A DNA stretch of 21,107 nucleotides, taken from NCBI GenBank assembly GCA_964459065.1, contig CAYWMN010000038.1, positions 1 to 21,107 of the forward strand, read 5' to 3'. Shown here one piece after another: positions 14,688 through 21,107 of this stretch; the stretch's first letter is position 1; each line of letters opens with the position of its first letter. A program made the translations under genes and the position numbers. The DNA is from JAMCXS01 sp964459065 (GTDB taxonomy: Bacteria > Acidobacteriota > Terriglobia > UBA7540). The notes below the pieces were generated by a model. The model did no database searches. It was not told where the DNA came from and saw nothing but the letters and a program-made list of their open reading frames with translations.

Positions 14688-15542
14688 ATGAAAATCAGCC
14701 GGCGTATCATTGGCGCTTGGATCCTTATGCTCGTCCTGGCGGCCGCCGGAGTCCCTGCCCAGACGGCCCCGACCGAGCCGCTTCCTTTTAGTCCCGGGGA
14801 AACGCTCCACTATAACGTCAAGTGGTCCATCTTTGACGCCGGCCAGATTACCGTCACCCTTGAGAAAGACCCTCAAGGCCCGCCGAACACCTGGGTGATC
14901 AACACGAAGGCTCGCTCGGAAGGGTTTGTTTCCGTTCTCTACAATGTCCGGGATGATTTCCGGTCTCTCATCGATTCAGGTACGCTGTGCTCGCGTGGCA
15001 TCTCCAAGCAGATCAACGAAGGGCGCCGCCATCGGATCATCAACATTGCGTTTGACCAGGCGCGGGGCGTGGCTCGCTTGCACGAGCGGAATTTAAACAA
15101 GCCCCACGACCCTCCCAAGCAGGACGAACACGAGATTCCCGCCTGTGTGGAAGATGTTGTTTCAGGTTTCTATTATTTGCGCCGCCAGCCTCTACGGGTG
15201 GGTGACAGGATTCACCTGGCGGTCAACGACGGTTCAAAGACAACCCCGGTGGTGGCGGTTGTCCGGGACCGTGAAAAAATTCGGACCCCCATGGGACTCC
15301 TGAACGCTTTGCGCGTGGAGCCCACGGTTTTCGGCACGCTGTCCAGGAAGTTCAAGGGAAAGATGACGATCTGGTTCAGCGACGATCAACATCATTACCC
15401 TCTAAAAATCAAAGCCCGGTTTTATGTGGGATCGATTACGGGGACGCTGACTTCGCTGCCCGGCTCCCGGCAGCCGGCGGCCTCCGCGGCCAAAGCGCGC
15501 GCCGCCAACCCGCCGGAAGCTCAAAGCCGCAGCCCTAAATAA
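14688..15542 (+). CDS. Secreted DUF3108-type protein
   Basis: A 284-residue exported protein. Residues 1-24 form a Sec signal peptide (MKISRR, hydrophobic 7-19, cleavage after VPA). The mature part starts PFSPGETLHYNVKWSIFDAGQ, the opening of DUF3108 proteins, and continues as beta-rich sequence (VGDRIHLAV, GKMTIWFSDD, PLKIKARFYVGSITGTL). Family function is not established; such proteins sit in the periplasm. The tail from about residue 255 is Ala/Pro-rich and probably disordered. The frame opens upstream at a TTG (14652), but the ATG at 14688 starts the signal peptide exactly. Last gene of the envelope operon; its final 8 bases overlap the convergent gene at 15535. Confidence 0.85.
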   Translation: MKISRRIIGAWILMLVLAAAGVPAQTAPTEPLPFSPGETLHYNVKWSIFDAGQITVTLEKDPQGPPNTWVINTKARSEGFVSVLYNVRDDFRSLIDSGTLCSRGISKQINEGRRHRIINIAFDQARGVARLHERNLNKPHDPPKQDEHEIPACVEDVVSGFYYLRRQPLRVGDRIHLAVNDGSKTTPVVAVVRDREKIRTPMGLLNALRVEPTVFGTLSRKFKGKMTIWFSDDQHHYPLKIKARFYVGSITGTLTSLPGSRQPAASAAKARAANPPEAQSRSPK

Positions 15543-15774
15543 TCTTGTATTTTTCGGTAAGGACCCGTTGGAACCGGGGCCGGTAAATCATGTCGAACGT
15601 GCGTTCTTTGTCGGGGAACAGGCTGAGGGCGTAGCGGCGTGTTGCGGCCACCAATTCGGCAGCGTCTTCCACGGGCATATCAGTTTGCCGGAGCGTTGCC
15701 AGGGAAAAGTCCACGGCAATCTGGACCTTCCGGGCCTTTCTGGCCTCTTCACGAATTTCCGCTTCTGTTGGCAT
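15535..15774 (-). CDS. 79-residue protein of unknown function
   Basis: I do not recognise a named family. The protein is small, soluble and mostly helical, with a charged first helix (EAEIREEARKARKVQIAVDFS), a middle segment MPVEDAAELVAATRRYALSLFPDKE and an ending FDMIYRPRFQRVL. It has no cysteines, signal peptide or membrane segment. Codon usage matches the neighbours, and the sequence reads like a real conserved protein rather than an antisense shadow. A TATAAT lies upstream on the same strand (15836-15841), giving a leader of about 55 bases that holds a 6-bp hairpin. It converges on the DUF3108 gene with an 8-base overlap. It could also be the last gene of the comEC transcript. Confidence 0.7.
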   Translation of the reverse strand: MPTEAEIREEARKARKVQIAVDFSLATLRQTDMPVEDAAELVAATRRYALSLFPDKERTFDMIYRPRFQRVLTEKYKII

Positions 15775-15835
15775 GCTCTTGCCCCATTCCGGCGCCGCGC
15801 TCAGGCGGGTTCGCCTGCCTTGCCCCCCTCTGAAT

Positions 15836-15841
15836 ATTATA
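15836..15841 (-). promoter_or_regulatory. -10 for the 79-residue gene
   Basis: On the minus strand this reads TATAAT, a perfect -10, 62 bases before the ATG at 15774. No good -35 sits at 16-18 bases. The predicted leader contains a perfect 6-bp hairpin at 15802-15817 (CAGGCG/CGCCTG, loop GGTT). Confidence 0.4.
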
Positions 15842-15868
15842 GGCTAAAGTTAGGATTGTGGCTGTGTC

Positions 15869-15910
15869 CCGGTGAACCCCTCCCCGGCTCACCGGCGTTA
15901 TTCGCCGGGG
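15869..15910. other. Overlapping stems, potential pseudoknot
   Basis: Three perfect stems interlock just downstream of the comEC stop. Stem 1 is CCGGTGA (15869-15875) with TCACCGG (15889-15895). Stem 2 is CCCCGGC (15882-15888) with GCCGGGG (15904-15910). Stem 3 is CCGGCG (15892-15897) with CGCCGG (15903-15908). Stems 1 and 2 can form together as an H-type pseudoknot; stem 3 excludes both. Confidence 0.4.
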
Positions 15911-15916
15911 GAAACC

Positions 15917-18571
15917 CTACGCTCCCGCGCCCGAATTCTTCAGCCGCCGGGCCTTGGGGCTTTCCGGCATGGCGTAACAGCGCACGCTTGAGCGCGCGCC
16001 GTCGATGTCCACGGTTACCGCGCCATCCACGCCTGTCCATAGCACCTCGACGTGCCCGGAACCAAGCGCTTGATCGGCAGGGAAACTCCTTCCGGCGCGG
16101 CCGAAATGTTTTTTGCCTGAAATCACGACGATCTGCGGGTTCACCCGGTCCATGAATTCCGACTCCGCCGCTGATGCTCGCAGTGAACGCTGGGTTTGCA
16201 GGACGTTGCTGGCAACCGGAGTCAATGACCTGGCAAGCGCTCGCGCCACCCGTGCGTCGACGTTGCCGCGCAGCAGAACGCTGCCGTTCGAGTCCTTAAT
16301 CCGAACCACCAGGGCGTCGTCGAGCAAAGGCATATGAGAGCGTGGAAGGATCAGCGGCGGCCACAGGACCTCCGCCTTGGTCTGGCCGAGAATCTTCTGA
16401 TTTCCAGCAAACAGTTGCCGAATTACTACGCCGCGTTCGCGAGCGGTGGCGGCTAAACGCTGGTAGGCGGGACTGCGGATTCCGTGACCTCTCCACAGCT
16501 CACGGACTTTAAAATTGCGGAGGATGGCCTCCAGCGCTTTGATGTTTTCCCGGCTCGCGTTGCCCAGCACCAGAATGTCGACGGTCTTGACGCCCCGCGA
16601 CCACAGGTAGGGAGAGACAATCTCCTCGCCGGGATTCCAGCGGCCTGAACCCGGCCCGTAGGTTAGCCGGCCGCCCGAGTCCATCAGCAGAGTTTGCCCA
16701 TCCGGCAGCACGGTGAAGACCGCTTCTCCCCGGCCGCAGTCGAGCGCCGTCGTCTCCAGCCTGCCTCGGGGGAGTTTTGGAGGGAAAGGATAGGCCACGA
16801 CAACCCAGGCGAACACCGCGAAGGCCCCCAGCGAAACTTTGAAAACCCGCGCGCGCCTGCCCAGGCTCCAGGCCACCGCAAAAAGCGACACGGCAAATCC
16901 AACGGCCACCCAAGCGGGCGGCCCCGGAATGCGATAGGAGAGCCAGTCTGGAATCCGGTGAAGCTCGGTTGTGGCGAGCAGTGCGTTGGTCACCCACAGC
17001 AGCAATTTCCCCGGGAAAACCGCCAGCGCCGGCAGCGTCGCGCTCAGGATTACCGTGGGCACCGCCAGCGCGATCAGCACCGTCATCAAAGGCAAGGCCA
17101 GGGCGTTTAGCCCGATTCCGACCAGGGTGATGCGATGAAAGGTGGCCGCCATGGGCATGAACAGCCCCACCTGGATGATCGCGGAAAACAGCATCAGGTC
17201 CACAATCCATAAGCCGGACCGGCCCGGAATGGTAACGGCCCGCTCGGCAAGCGCTGGATGGCGGCCTAGAAATGGCAGCCGGGCTTTTGCCCATTCGATG
17301 AGGGATCGAAGGTCCAGCCGAAGCTGCGCCGCGCGCGGAGGAAGGGTTTGAGCGCGGTGAACCTTGTCCAGGCCGGTTAGCGCCCTGCGGTAGGGCAGGG
17401 TTGTCCGTTCAAGGATGGGGATCGCCAGCCCGGCAATCAACAGCGCCGCTGAAAAAGACAGATCGAACCCGGCCTCAAAAAGCCATGCGGGTTTGTAGAC
17501 CAGCAAAACCAGGGCCGCAAAGCCAACGGCGTTCAGGGCATCGCGGTCCCGGTAAAGATACCGGGCCAGAAGGTAGGCGCCGATCATCAGAGAAGCCCGA
17601 AGCGTTGGAGCCCGCTGCTCGACCAGCAGGGCGTAGGTGGCCAGGAAGGCGATGAGAATGGCCCCGCGCCAGGAGTCGCCCACATGAAAAAGATTCAGGA
17701 AGAAGAGAATGACGGCGGCGAGCAAACCGACATGGAGCCCTGAAATTACCAGCAAATGATAGAGCCCGGACTGCCGGAAGTTCTCCACCGTGTTGGAGTC
17801 GAGCGAGGTCCGATCGCCCAGCAGGACGGCCTTGAGCACCGCTCCCACGCGCCCTTCGGGCGACCACGGAGGGTAGAGAGCGTCGATGCCACCAAGCAAC
17901 CGCGCCCGGACGTTCTCCACCAGCATGGAGAGCTTCGGCGCCTGCCGGCCGGCAAGCTTCTGAACCGACAGCGGGCTTTCGATCACGCCCTCCCAGGAAA
18001 TGTCTTTAACCGCCTCCATCCACCATCGAAAGTCGAAGCTTCCCGGGTTCTTATACGCCGTGGGCTTCTCGAACCGGATGGGAGCGAGGATCAGGTCGCC
18101 GTACCGCAGCCCCAGTTGATCGAAGGCCGCCCAGCTTTTGCGGTCCGGGGGGATAAACATCCGGACTTGCACTTTGCCCTGGACTGTGCGGCTGGGGCCG
18201 GGACCCTCGATTTCGCGGACATTCATATCAAAGCTGACGGTGGACCCCTGGCGAACCGGCGAGCTTCCGACAACGCCCTCGATTTCCAGCGGTTCGCGGA
18301 GGCTCAGGTTCCACCGGGCGAGGTGATGAATGTGGTTGGGAGCAAAACGAACCTGGAAGACTTCGGCGGCGACAATGCCCGCCAGCACAAAGGTCGCAAG
18401 CACCAGGATTCCTGAGACGCGCCGCTGGTCTCTGCGCAGGCTGATGAAGCCGGCCAGCAGGCATAGGACGGCGGCCGGCCAGGCGAATTTCAAATCGCTC
18501 AAAGACAAGGCGTGAGCGGCCAGAATCCCCACAGCAAAACAACTGGCCAGAATCAGTAACGGACTTTTCAC
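15917..18571 (-). CDS. comEC: ComEC/Rec2 DNA-uptake channel, degenerate nuclease domain
   Basis: ComEC forms the inner-membrane channel that imports single-stranded DNA in natural transformation. The 884-residue protein has N-terminal membrane helices, a soluble OB-like DUF4131 region (about 90-200) and the Competence domain (about 255-560) with FRQSGLYHLLVISGLHVG (265-282). The C-terminal part aligns with the metallo-beta-lactamase domain (LDCGRGEAVFTVLPDGQ, LLMDSGG) but its metal-binding motifs are gone. The place of HxHxDH reads VLGNASRENIKA (668-679), and later positions read LLRGN and QTQRS. The start is a GTG at 18571 with AGGG at 6-base spacing, 8 bases after the methyltransferase stop. 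A longer form from the ATG at 18610 would overlap that gene by 31 bases. Confidence 0.92.
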   Translation of the reverse strand: MKSPLLILASCFAVGILAAHALSLSDLKFAWPAAVLCLLAGFISLRRDQRRVSGILVLATFVLAGIVAAEVFQVRFAPNHIHHLARWNLSLREPLEIEGVVGSSPVRQGSTVSFDMNVREIEGPGPSRTVQGKVQVRMFIPPDRKSWAAFDQLGLRYGDLILAPIRFEKPTAYKNPGSFDFRWWMEAVKDISWEGVIESPLSVQKLAGRQAPKLSMLVENVRARLLGGIDALYPPWSPEGRVGAVLKAVLLGDRTSLDSNTVENFRQSGLYHLLVISGLHVGLLAAVILFFLNLFHVGDSWRGAILIAFLATYALLVEQRAPTLRASLMIGAYLLARYLYRDRDALNAVGFAALVLLVYKPAWLFEAGFDLSFSAALLIAGLAIPILERTTLPYRRALTGLDKVHRAQTLPPRAAQLRLDLRSLIEWAKARLPFLGRHPALAERAVTIPGRSGLWIVDLMLFSAIIQVGLFMPMAATFHRITLVGIGLNALALPLMTVLIALAVPTVILSATLPALAVFPGKLLLWVTNALLATTELHRIPDWLSYRIPGPPAWVAVGFAVSLFAVAWSLGRRARVFKVSLGAFAVFAWVVVAYPFPPKLPRGRLETTALDCGRGEAVFTVLPDGQTLLMDSGGRLTYGPGSGRWNPGEEIVSPYLWSRGVKTVDILVLGNASRENIKALEAILRNFKVRELWRGHGIRSPAYQRLAATARERGVVIRQLFAGNQKILGQTKAEVLWPPLILPRSHMPLLDDALVVRIKDSNGSVLLRGNVDARVARALARSLTPVASNVLQTQRSLRASAAESEFMDRVNPQIVVISGKKHFGRAGRSFPADQALGSGHVEVLWTGVDGAVTVDIDGARSSVRCYAMPESPKARRLKNSGAGA

Positions 18572-18579
18572 GGGCCGCC

Positions 18580-19848
18580 CTAATCGTGGCGAATCAAACG
18601 CGCCAGGCATTCGATATGGTACGTCTGCGGGAAAAAGTCAAACATTTCCACGCTTTCCAGGCGATAACCGCTTTGGACAAGATAGGCCAGATCCCGTCCC
18701 CAGGTGGGAGGGTTGCAGGCCGCGTAGTGAATGCGCCGCGGGCGCAACTCCGCCAGGCGCTTGAGAGTGGGTTTGCCGGCCCCGGTCCGGGGCGGATCGA
18801 GGACGACAAGGTCCGGCGCCGTTTGTGCAAAGCGCCGGAGAAACTCAAAAGCCTTCTGGCGGACTGCCTTCAGGCGGTCCAGCCCGTGCAGCGCCGCGTT
18901 GGCGGCAAGATCGCGAACGGCGGCGGGATGAGACTCCACGCCGATCACGCGCTTGAACCGGCGCGCCAGCGGAAGCGTCAGCAATCCCACGCCCGCATAA
19001 AGGTCCAGCGCCAGATCGCCCGGCTCGGTTTCCGTGACCGAACCGGCGAACTTCGAAAGCAGATGGCGCGATGCCTGAAAGAATGAGCTGGGACTCGCCT
19101 GATAATGAAACTCGCCCACCCGGTACGTCAAGATAGCTTCACCATAGGCGTCCACGCCCTGGTCGCCTGAAAAGACGACGGCCGCGACGCCTTCAATCTG
19201 CTCCAGCAGTTCGGCCGCCAGGAGCTTGGCCTGGCGCTTGGGAAAACGTCCGTGAAACGTGATGCGAACCTGCTCATCCCGGTCGTCGGCCATCAGCTCG
19301 ATTCCCTGGCACCGGTTGAGTTGGCTCAGCCGCTCCGGCCGGCGAAGCTCGCCCAGAATCTTATTGAGCCGCGGAGAAAGAATCAGGCACTCGTCAATGG
19401 GAACCAGCCGGTGCGAATCGGCTTCAAAAAAGCCGATCTCAACCCGGCCCGGCTCGCTTTCAAAAACCTTCAATTGCGCCTGATTGCGATAGCGCCAGGG
19501 GTCCGCCTGGTGGACCCGAATCTCGCCTTCCCAGGCGATCTTCCCGATCCGGCGAAGCGTCTCGCGCAGAATCTCCACCTTCCAGTTGACCTGCTGCTCG
19601 ATGCCCAGGTGTTGATAGTGGCAGCCGCCGCAGCGGCTGAAGTAGGGGCAGGGCGCTTCGATGCGTTCCCGCGCCGCCTCCAGAATGCGCACGGGCCGGG
19701 CGTGAACCACTCCCTTGGTGGTGTGCACGGCCTCCACTTCCAGGCGTTCACCCGGCAGCGCATAAGGCGCCAGAACCGTTCGGCCTTCCGCATAGCCGAG
19801 CGCTTCGCCGCCGTATACCAGTTTTTGAGGCAAAAATTCAAAAGACAT
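18580..19848 (-). CDS. RlmD/TrmA-family RNA m5U methyltransferase
   Basis: A SAM-dependent uracil-C5 methyltransferase acting on 23S rRNA or tRNA, 422 residues. An N-terminal TRAM-like domain (1-58) precedes the [4Fe-4S] cysteines Cys67, Cys73, Cys76 and Cys154, as in RlmD. The catalytic part has SSFFQAS (254-260), the SAM loop DLYAGVGLL (282-290), DPPRTG (351-356), the nucleophile Cys378 in AACNPPTWGRDL and the general base Glu413 in YHIEC. The iron-sulfur cysteines favour an RlmD/RlmCD-type rRNA enzyme, but the exact uridine cannot be told. The ATG has GGGAG closely upstream. It lies between the unknown coaX-linked gene and comEC. Confidence 0.93.
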   Translation of the reverse strand: MSFEFLPQKLVYGGEALGYAEGRTVLAPYALPGERLEVEAVHTTKGVVHARPVRILEAARERIEAPCPYFSRCGGCHYQHLGIEQQVNWKVEILRETLRRIGKIAWEGEIRVHQADPWRYRNQAQLKVFESEPGRVEIGFFEADSHRLVPIDECLILSPRLNKILGELRRPERLSQLNRCQGIELMADDRDEQVRITFHGRFPKRQAKLLAAELLEQIEGVAAVVFSGDQGVDAYGEAILTYRVGEFHYQASPSSFFQASRHLLSKFAGSVTETEPGDLALDLYAGVGLLTLPLARRFKRVIGVESHPAAVRDLAANAALHGLDRLKAVRQKAFEFLRRFAQTAPDLVVLDPPRTGAGKPTLKRLAELRPRRIHYAACNPPTWGRDLAYLVQSGYRLESVEMFDFFPQTYHIECLARLIRHD

Positions 19849-19912
19849 AGATCTCCCTGCTCGTCGAGCGAGCGAGCCCTCTCAGACTATCCTAGGAATC
19901 TGGCCAAGGCAA

Positions 19913-20623
19913 CTACAAGTAAAACAGGCTCAGCCGGGGAATCCGGTAATGTTCAAACAGGCGCTTCTTGATAAATTGCCGCTCCAGGGATTCAATCTCG
20001 CCGGCGCCGAGCTTCCGGCGGTAGGAAGCAAGCGCCCGCTCGATTTCGCCTCGAAAGCCGGCCAGCAGTTCCACTGAAGACGCCCGCGTTAAAGACGCCG
20101 CGAGCTTTTCCTCAAGCGCCGTCAAATGCCGTTCCAGCTCTTCCGGGTCGGCTTTCAGGTCCTTTGCGCCCCCGGCCGTAATGGGCTCGAGCGCGGCTGC
20201 GACCTCTTGAATATCCTGGGCCAAAACCTTCTGGCCGCTTCGAGCGAGCGATTCGGCAACCTTTCGAAGCTGGGCGGCATTGCGCTCGGCAAACTTGAGC
20301 ACCTCGTCTTCGGCAAAGGGATTTTCCGCTTCCCGCGCTGGGGACGCCGCGCCGGGATCGCCGCCTTTTTGAAGGGTTTCCGCGGCCCGCAGAACCTCCT
20401 GCGAGCAATAAGCCAGGCTGTTGATCTTGCGGAACCGGTTCGGGCGTTTGTGATATTTCTCAAAGGTGCGGTCAATGCCCGCGAGCACGGCCTCAAGCGG
20501 CAGGCCGGCTTCCTTCCACGATTCAATCAGCGCCCAGTCGAGTGTTGACAGCAGGGTGGGTGTTCCGCGGCCGCGCTGAAAGCACTCTTCGATTTCTGTG
20601 AAGTAGTTGAAATAGTTTTCCAC
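19913..20623 (-). CDS. CoaX-linked protein of unknown function
   Basis: A 236-residue soluble protein that I cannot assign to a named family. The N-terminal part (about 1-80: NYFNYFTEIEECFQRGRG, STLDWALIESWKEAGLPLEAVLAGID, RKINSLAYCSQEVLRA) looks like a compact helical domain. The middle and C-terminal parts are charged and probably coiled-coil (about 105-215), ending in the hydrophobic PRLSLFYL. There is no signal peptide or membrane segment. It starts with GTG only 2 bases after the coaX stop and has no strong ribosome site of its own, so it depends on coaX translation. Codon use matches the neighbours, so it is a native member of this operon. Confidence 0.82.
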   Translation of the reverse strand: MENYFNYFTEIEECFQRGRGTPTLLSTLDWALIESWKEAGLPLEAVLAGIDRTFEKYHKRPNRFRKINSLAYCSQEVLRAAETLQKGGDPGAASPAREAENPFAEDEVLKFAERNAAQLRKVAESLARSGQKVLAQDIQEVAAALEPITAGGAKDLKADPEELERHLTALEEKLAASLTRASSVELLAGFRGEIERALASYRRKLGAGEIESLERQFIKKRLFEHYRIPRLSLFYL

Positions 20624-20625
20624 GG

Positions 20626-21107
20626 TTACTTTCGGCGCGCGTTCGGCAGGTTGCGTTCATAGATGATCCGCAATCCTTCGAGCGTGAGGGAAACGTCCAC
20701 GGGCGGTTTGTATTTTGAGGCGGAGGCGACCAGGGCCGCTTGTCCCCCGGTGGCAATCACCCGGGTTTTGGGACCCATTTTGGCGCAAAGGCGATCGAGG
20801 ATTCCGTCCACCAGCCCGACGGCGCCGTAAAACAGGCCGGATTGCATGCTTGAAACCGTATTGGCGCCGATCACGCGGTCAGGCTCGCGGATTTCCACTC
20901 GGGGTAGGCGCGCCGCATGGGCAAACAGCGCTTCGGCAGAGATGCCGATGCCCGGCGCAATCACTCCGCCCAGATAGTCGCCATTGACGGAAACCGCGTC
21001 AAAGGTGATGGCCGTGCCAAAGTCGACGATGATGCACGGGCCGCCGTATTTTTCAAACGCCGCAACGCTGTCGGCAATGCGGTCGGCACCCACTTCCTGC
21101 GGGTTGT
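20626..21107 (-). CDS. coaX: Type III pantothenate kinase CoaX (5' end outside window)
   Basis: CoaX phosphorylates pantothenate, the first step of coenzyme A synthesis; it belongs to the ASKHA fold and needs a monovalent cation. About the last 160 residues are seen. The frame continues through the window edge as NPQEVGADR, matching the family's P.EVGADR motif, so the GTG at 21093 is not the start. IIVDFGTAITFDAVS and YLGGVIAPGIGIS are the hallmark motifs, followed by VIGANTVSSMQSG and VIATGGQAAL. The N-terminal third, with the first Asp motif, lies beyond 21107. It is the upstream gene of the leftward operon. Confidence 0.94.
   Translation of the reverse strand, partial: NPQEVGADRIADSVAAFEKYGGPCIIVDFGTAITFDAVSVNGDYLGGVIAPGIGISAEALFAHAARLPRVEIREPDRVIGANTVSSMQSGLFYGAVGLVDGILDRLCAKMGPKTRVIATGGQAALVASASKYKPPVDVSLTLEGLRIIYERNLPNARRK

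Noticed and set aside
16509..17294. A second open frame within comEC, possibly a frameshifted or broken comEC
   Set aside because: ComEC is open end to end in one frame with continuous family similarity; the extra frame is a shadow.
1..21107. CRISPR arrays, insertion sequences, prophage or transfer genes
   Set aside because: No regularly spaced repeats, transposase motifs or phage genes seen; the window looks like ordinary core chromosome.

Overview
The window is GC-rich bacterial chromosome, dense and mostly in operons. It carries a complete set of Gram-negative lipid A and inner-core genes: Kdo transfer, lipid A 4'-kinase, and heptose activation and transfer. An Acidobacteriota-like soil bacterium is my best guess. 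That rests on the coaX / unknown / rRNA methyltransferase / comEC order, on small MAYIIAE-type ferredoxins next to a Crp/Fnr regulator, and on a GNRA-looped palindromic repeat between genes. The assignment is inference; no rRNA or marker gene here settles it.

Layout. (1) 1-412 is non-coding and holds a cluster of three short hairpins resembling a REP element. (2) 413-5831 reads leftward: a small secreted OB-fold-like protein, the replication-repair ATPase RarA, a SpoU/TrmH RNA methyltransferase overlapping rarA by four bases (ATGA), and two D-2-hydroxyacid dehydrogenases in tandem. (3) 5831-7567 is a redox-flavoured unit: a Crp/Fnr regulator on the minus strand, divergent from two tandem small ferredoxins on the plus strand. 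The divergent gap holds a perfect TGTGA-N6-TCACA operator about 42.5 bp upstream of the start point predicted from a good -10, which is the geometry of an activator-dependent (class II) promoter. (4) 7568-7949 is a structured gap ending in a perfect TATAAT. (5) 7950-15542 is a plus-strand envelope operon: waaA, lpxK, waaF, hldE split into two genes (kinase and cytidylyltransferase), waaC, an ICMT/PEMT-like membrane methyltransferase and a secreted DUF3108-type protein. (6) 15535-21107 reads leftward: coaX (cut by the window end), a protein of unknown function, an RlmD/TrmA-type rRNA methyltransferase, comEC and a 79-residue protein that converges on and overlaps the DUF3108 gene.

How the genes work together. 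WaaA adds Kdo to lipid A precursor, LpxK phosphorylates the lipid A disaccharide, the two HldE halves make ADP-heptose, and WaaC and WaaF attach heptoses. The isomerase GmhA and phosphatase GmhB needed for ADP-heptose are not here and must be elsewhere. The regulator and ferredoxins probably form one regulon.

Points most worth a second look: the Crp/Fnr operator with its class II promoter and leader hairpin; the Crp/Fnr protein lacking the cAMP-binding Arg; a ComEC whose metallo-beta-lactamase domain has lost every recognisable metal-binding motif; a 2-hydroxyacid dehydrogenase with Tyr in place of the catalytic Glu; potential pseudoknot pairing just after comEC; and the uncharacterised coaX-linked protein.
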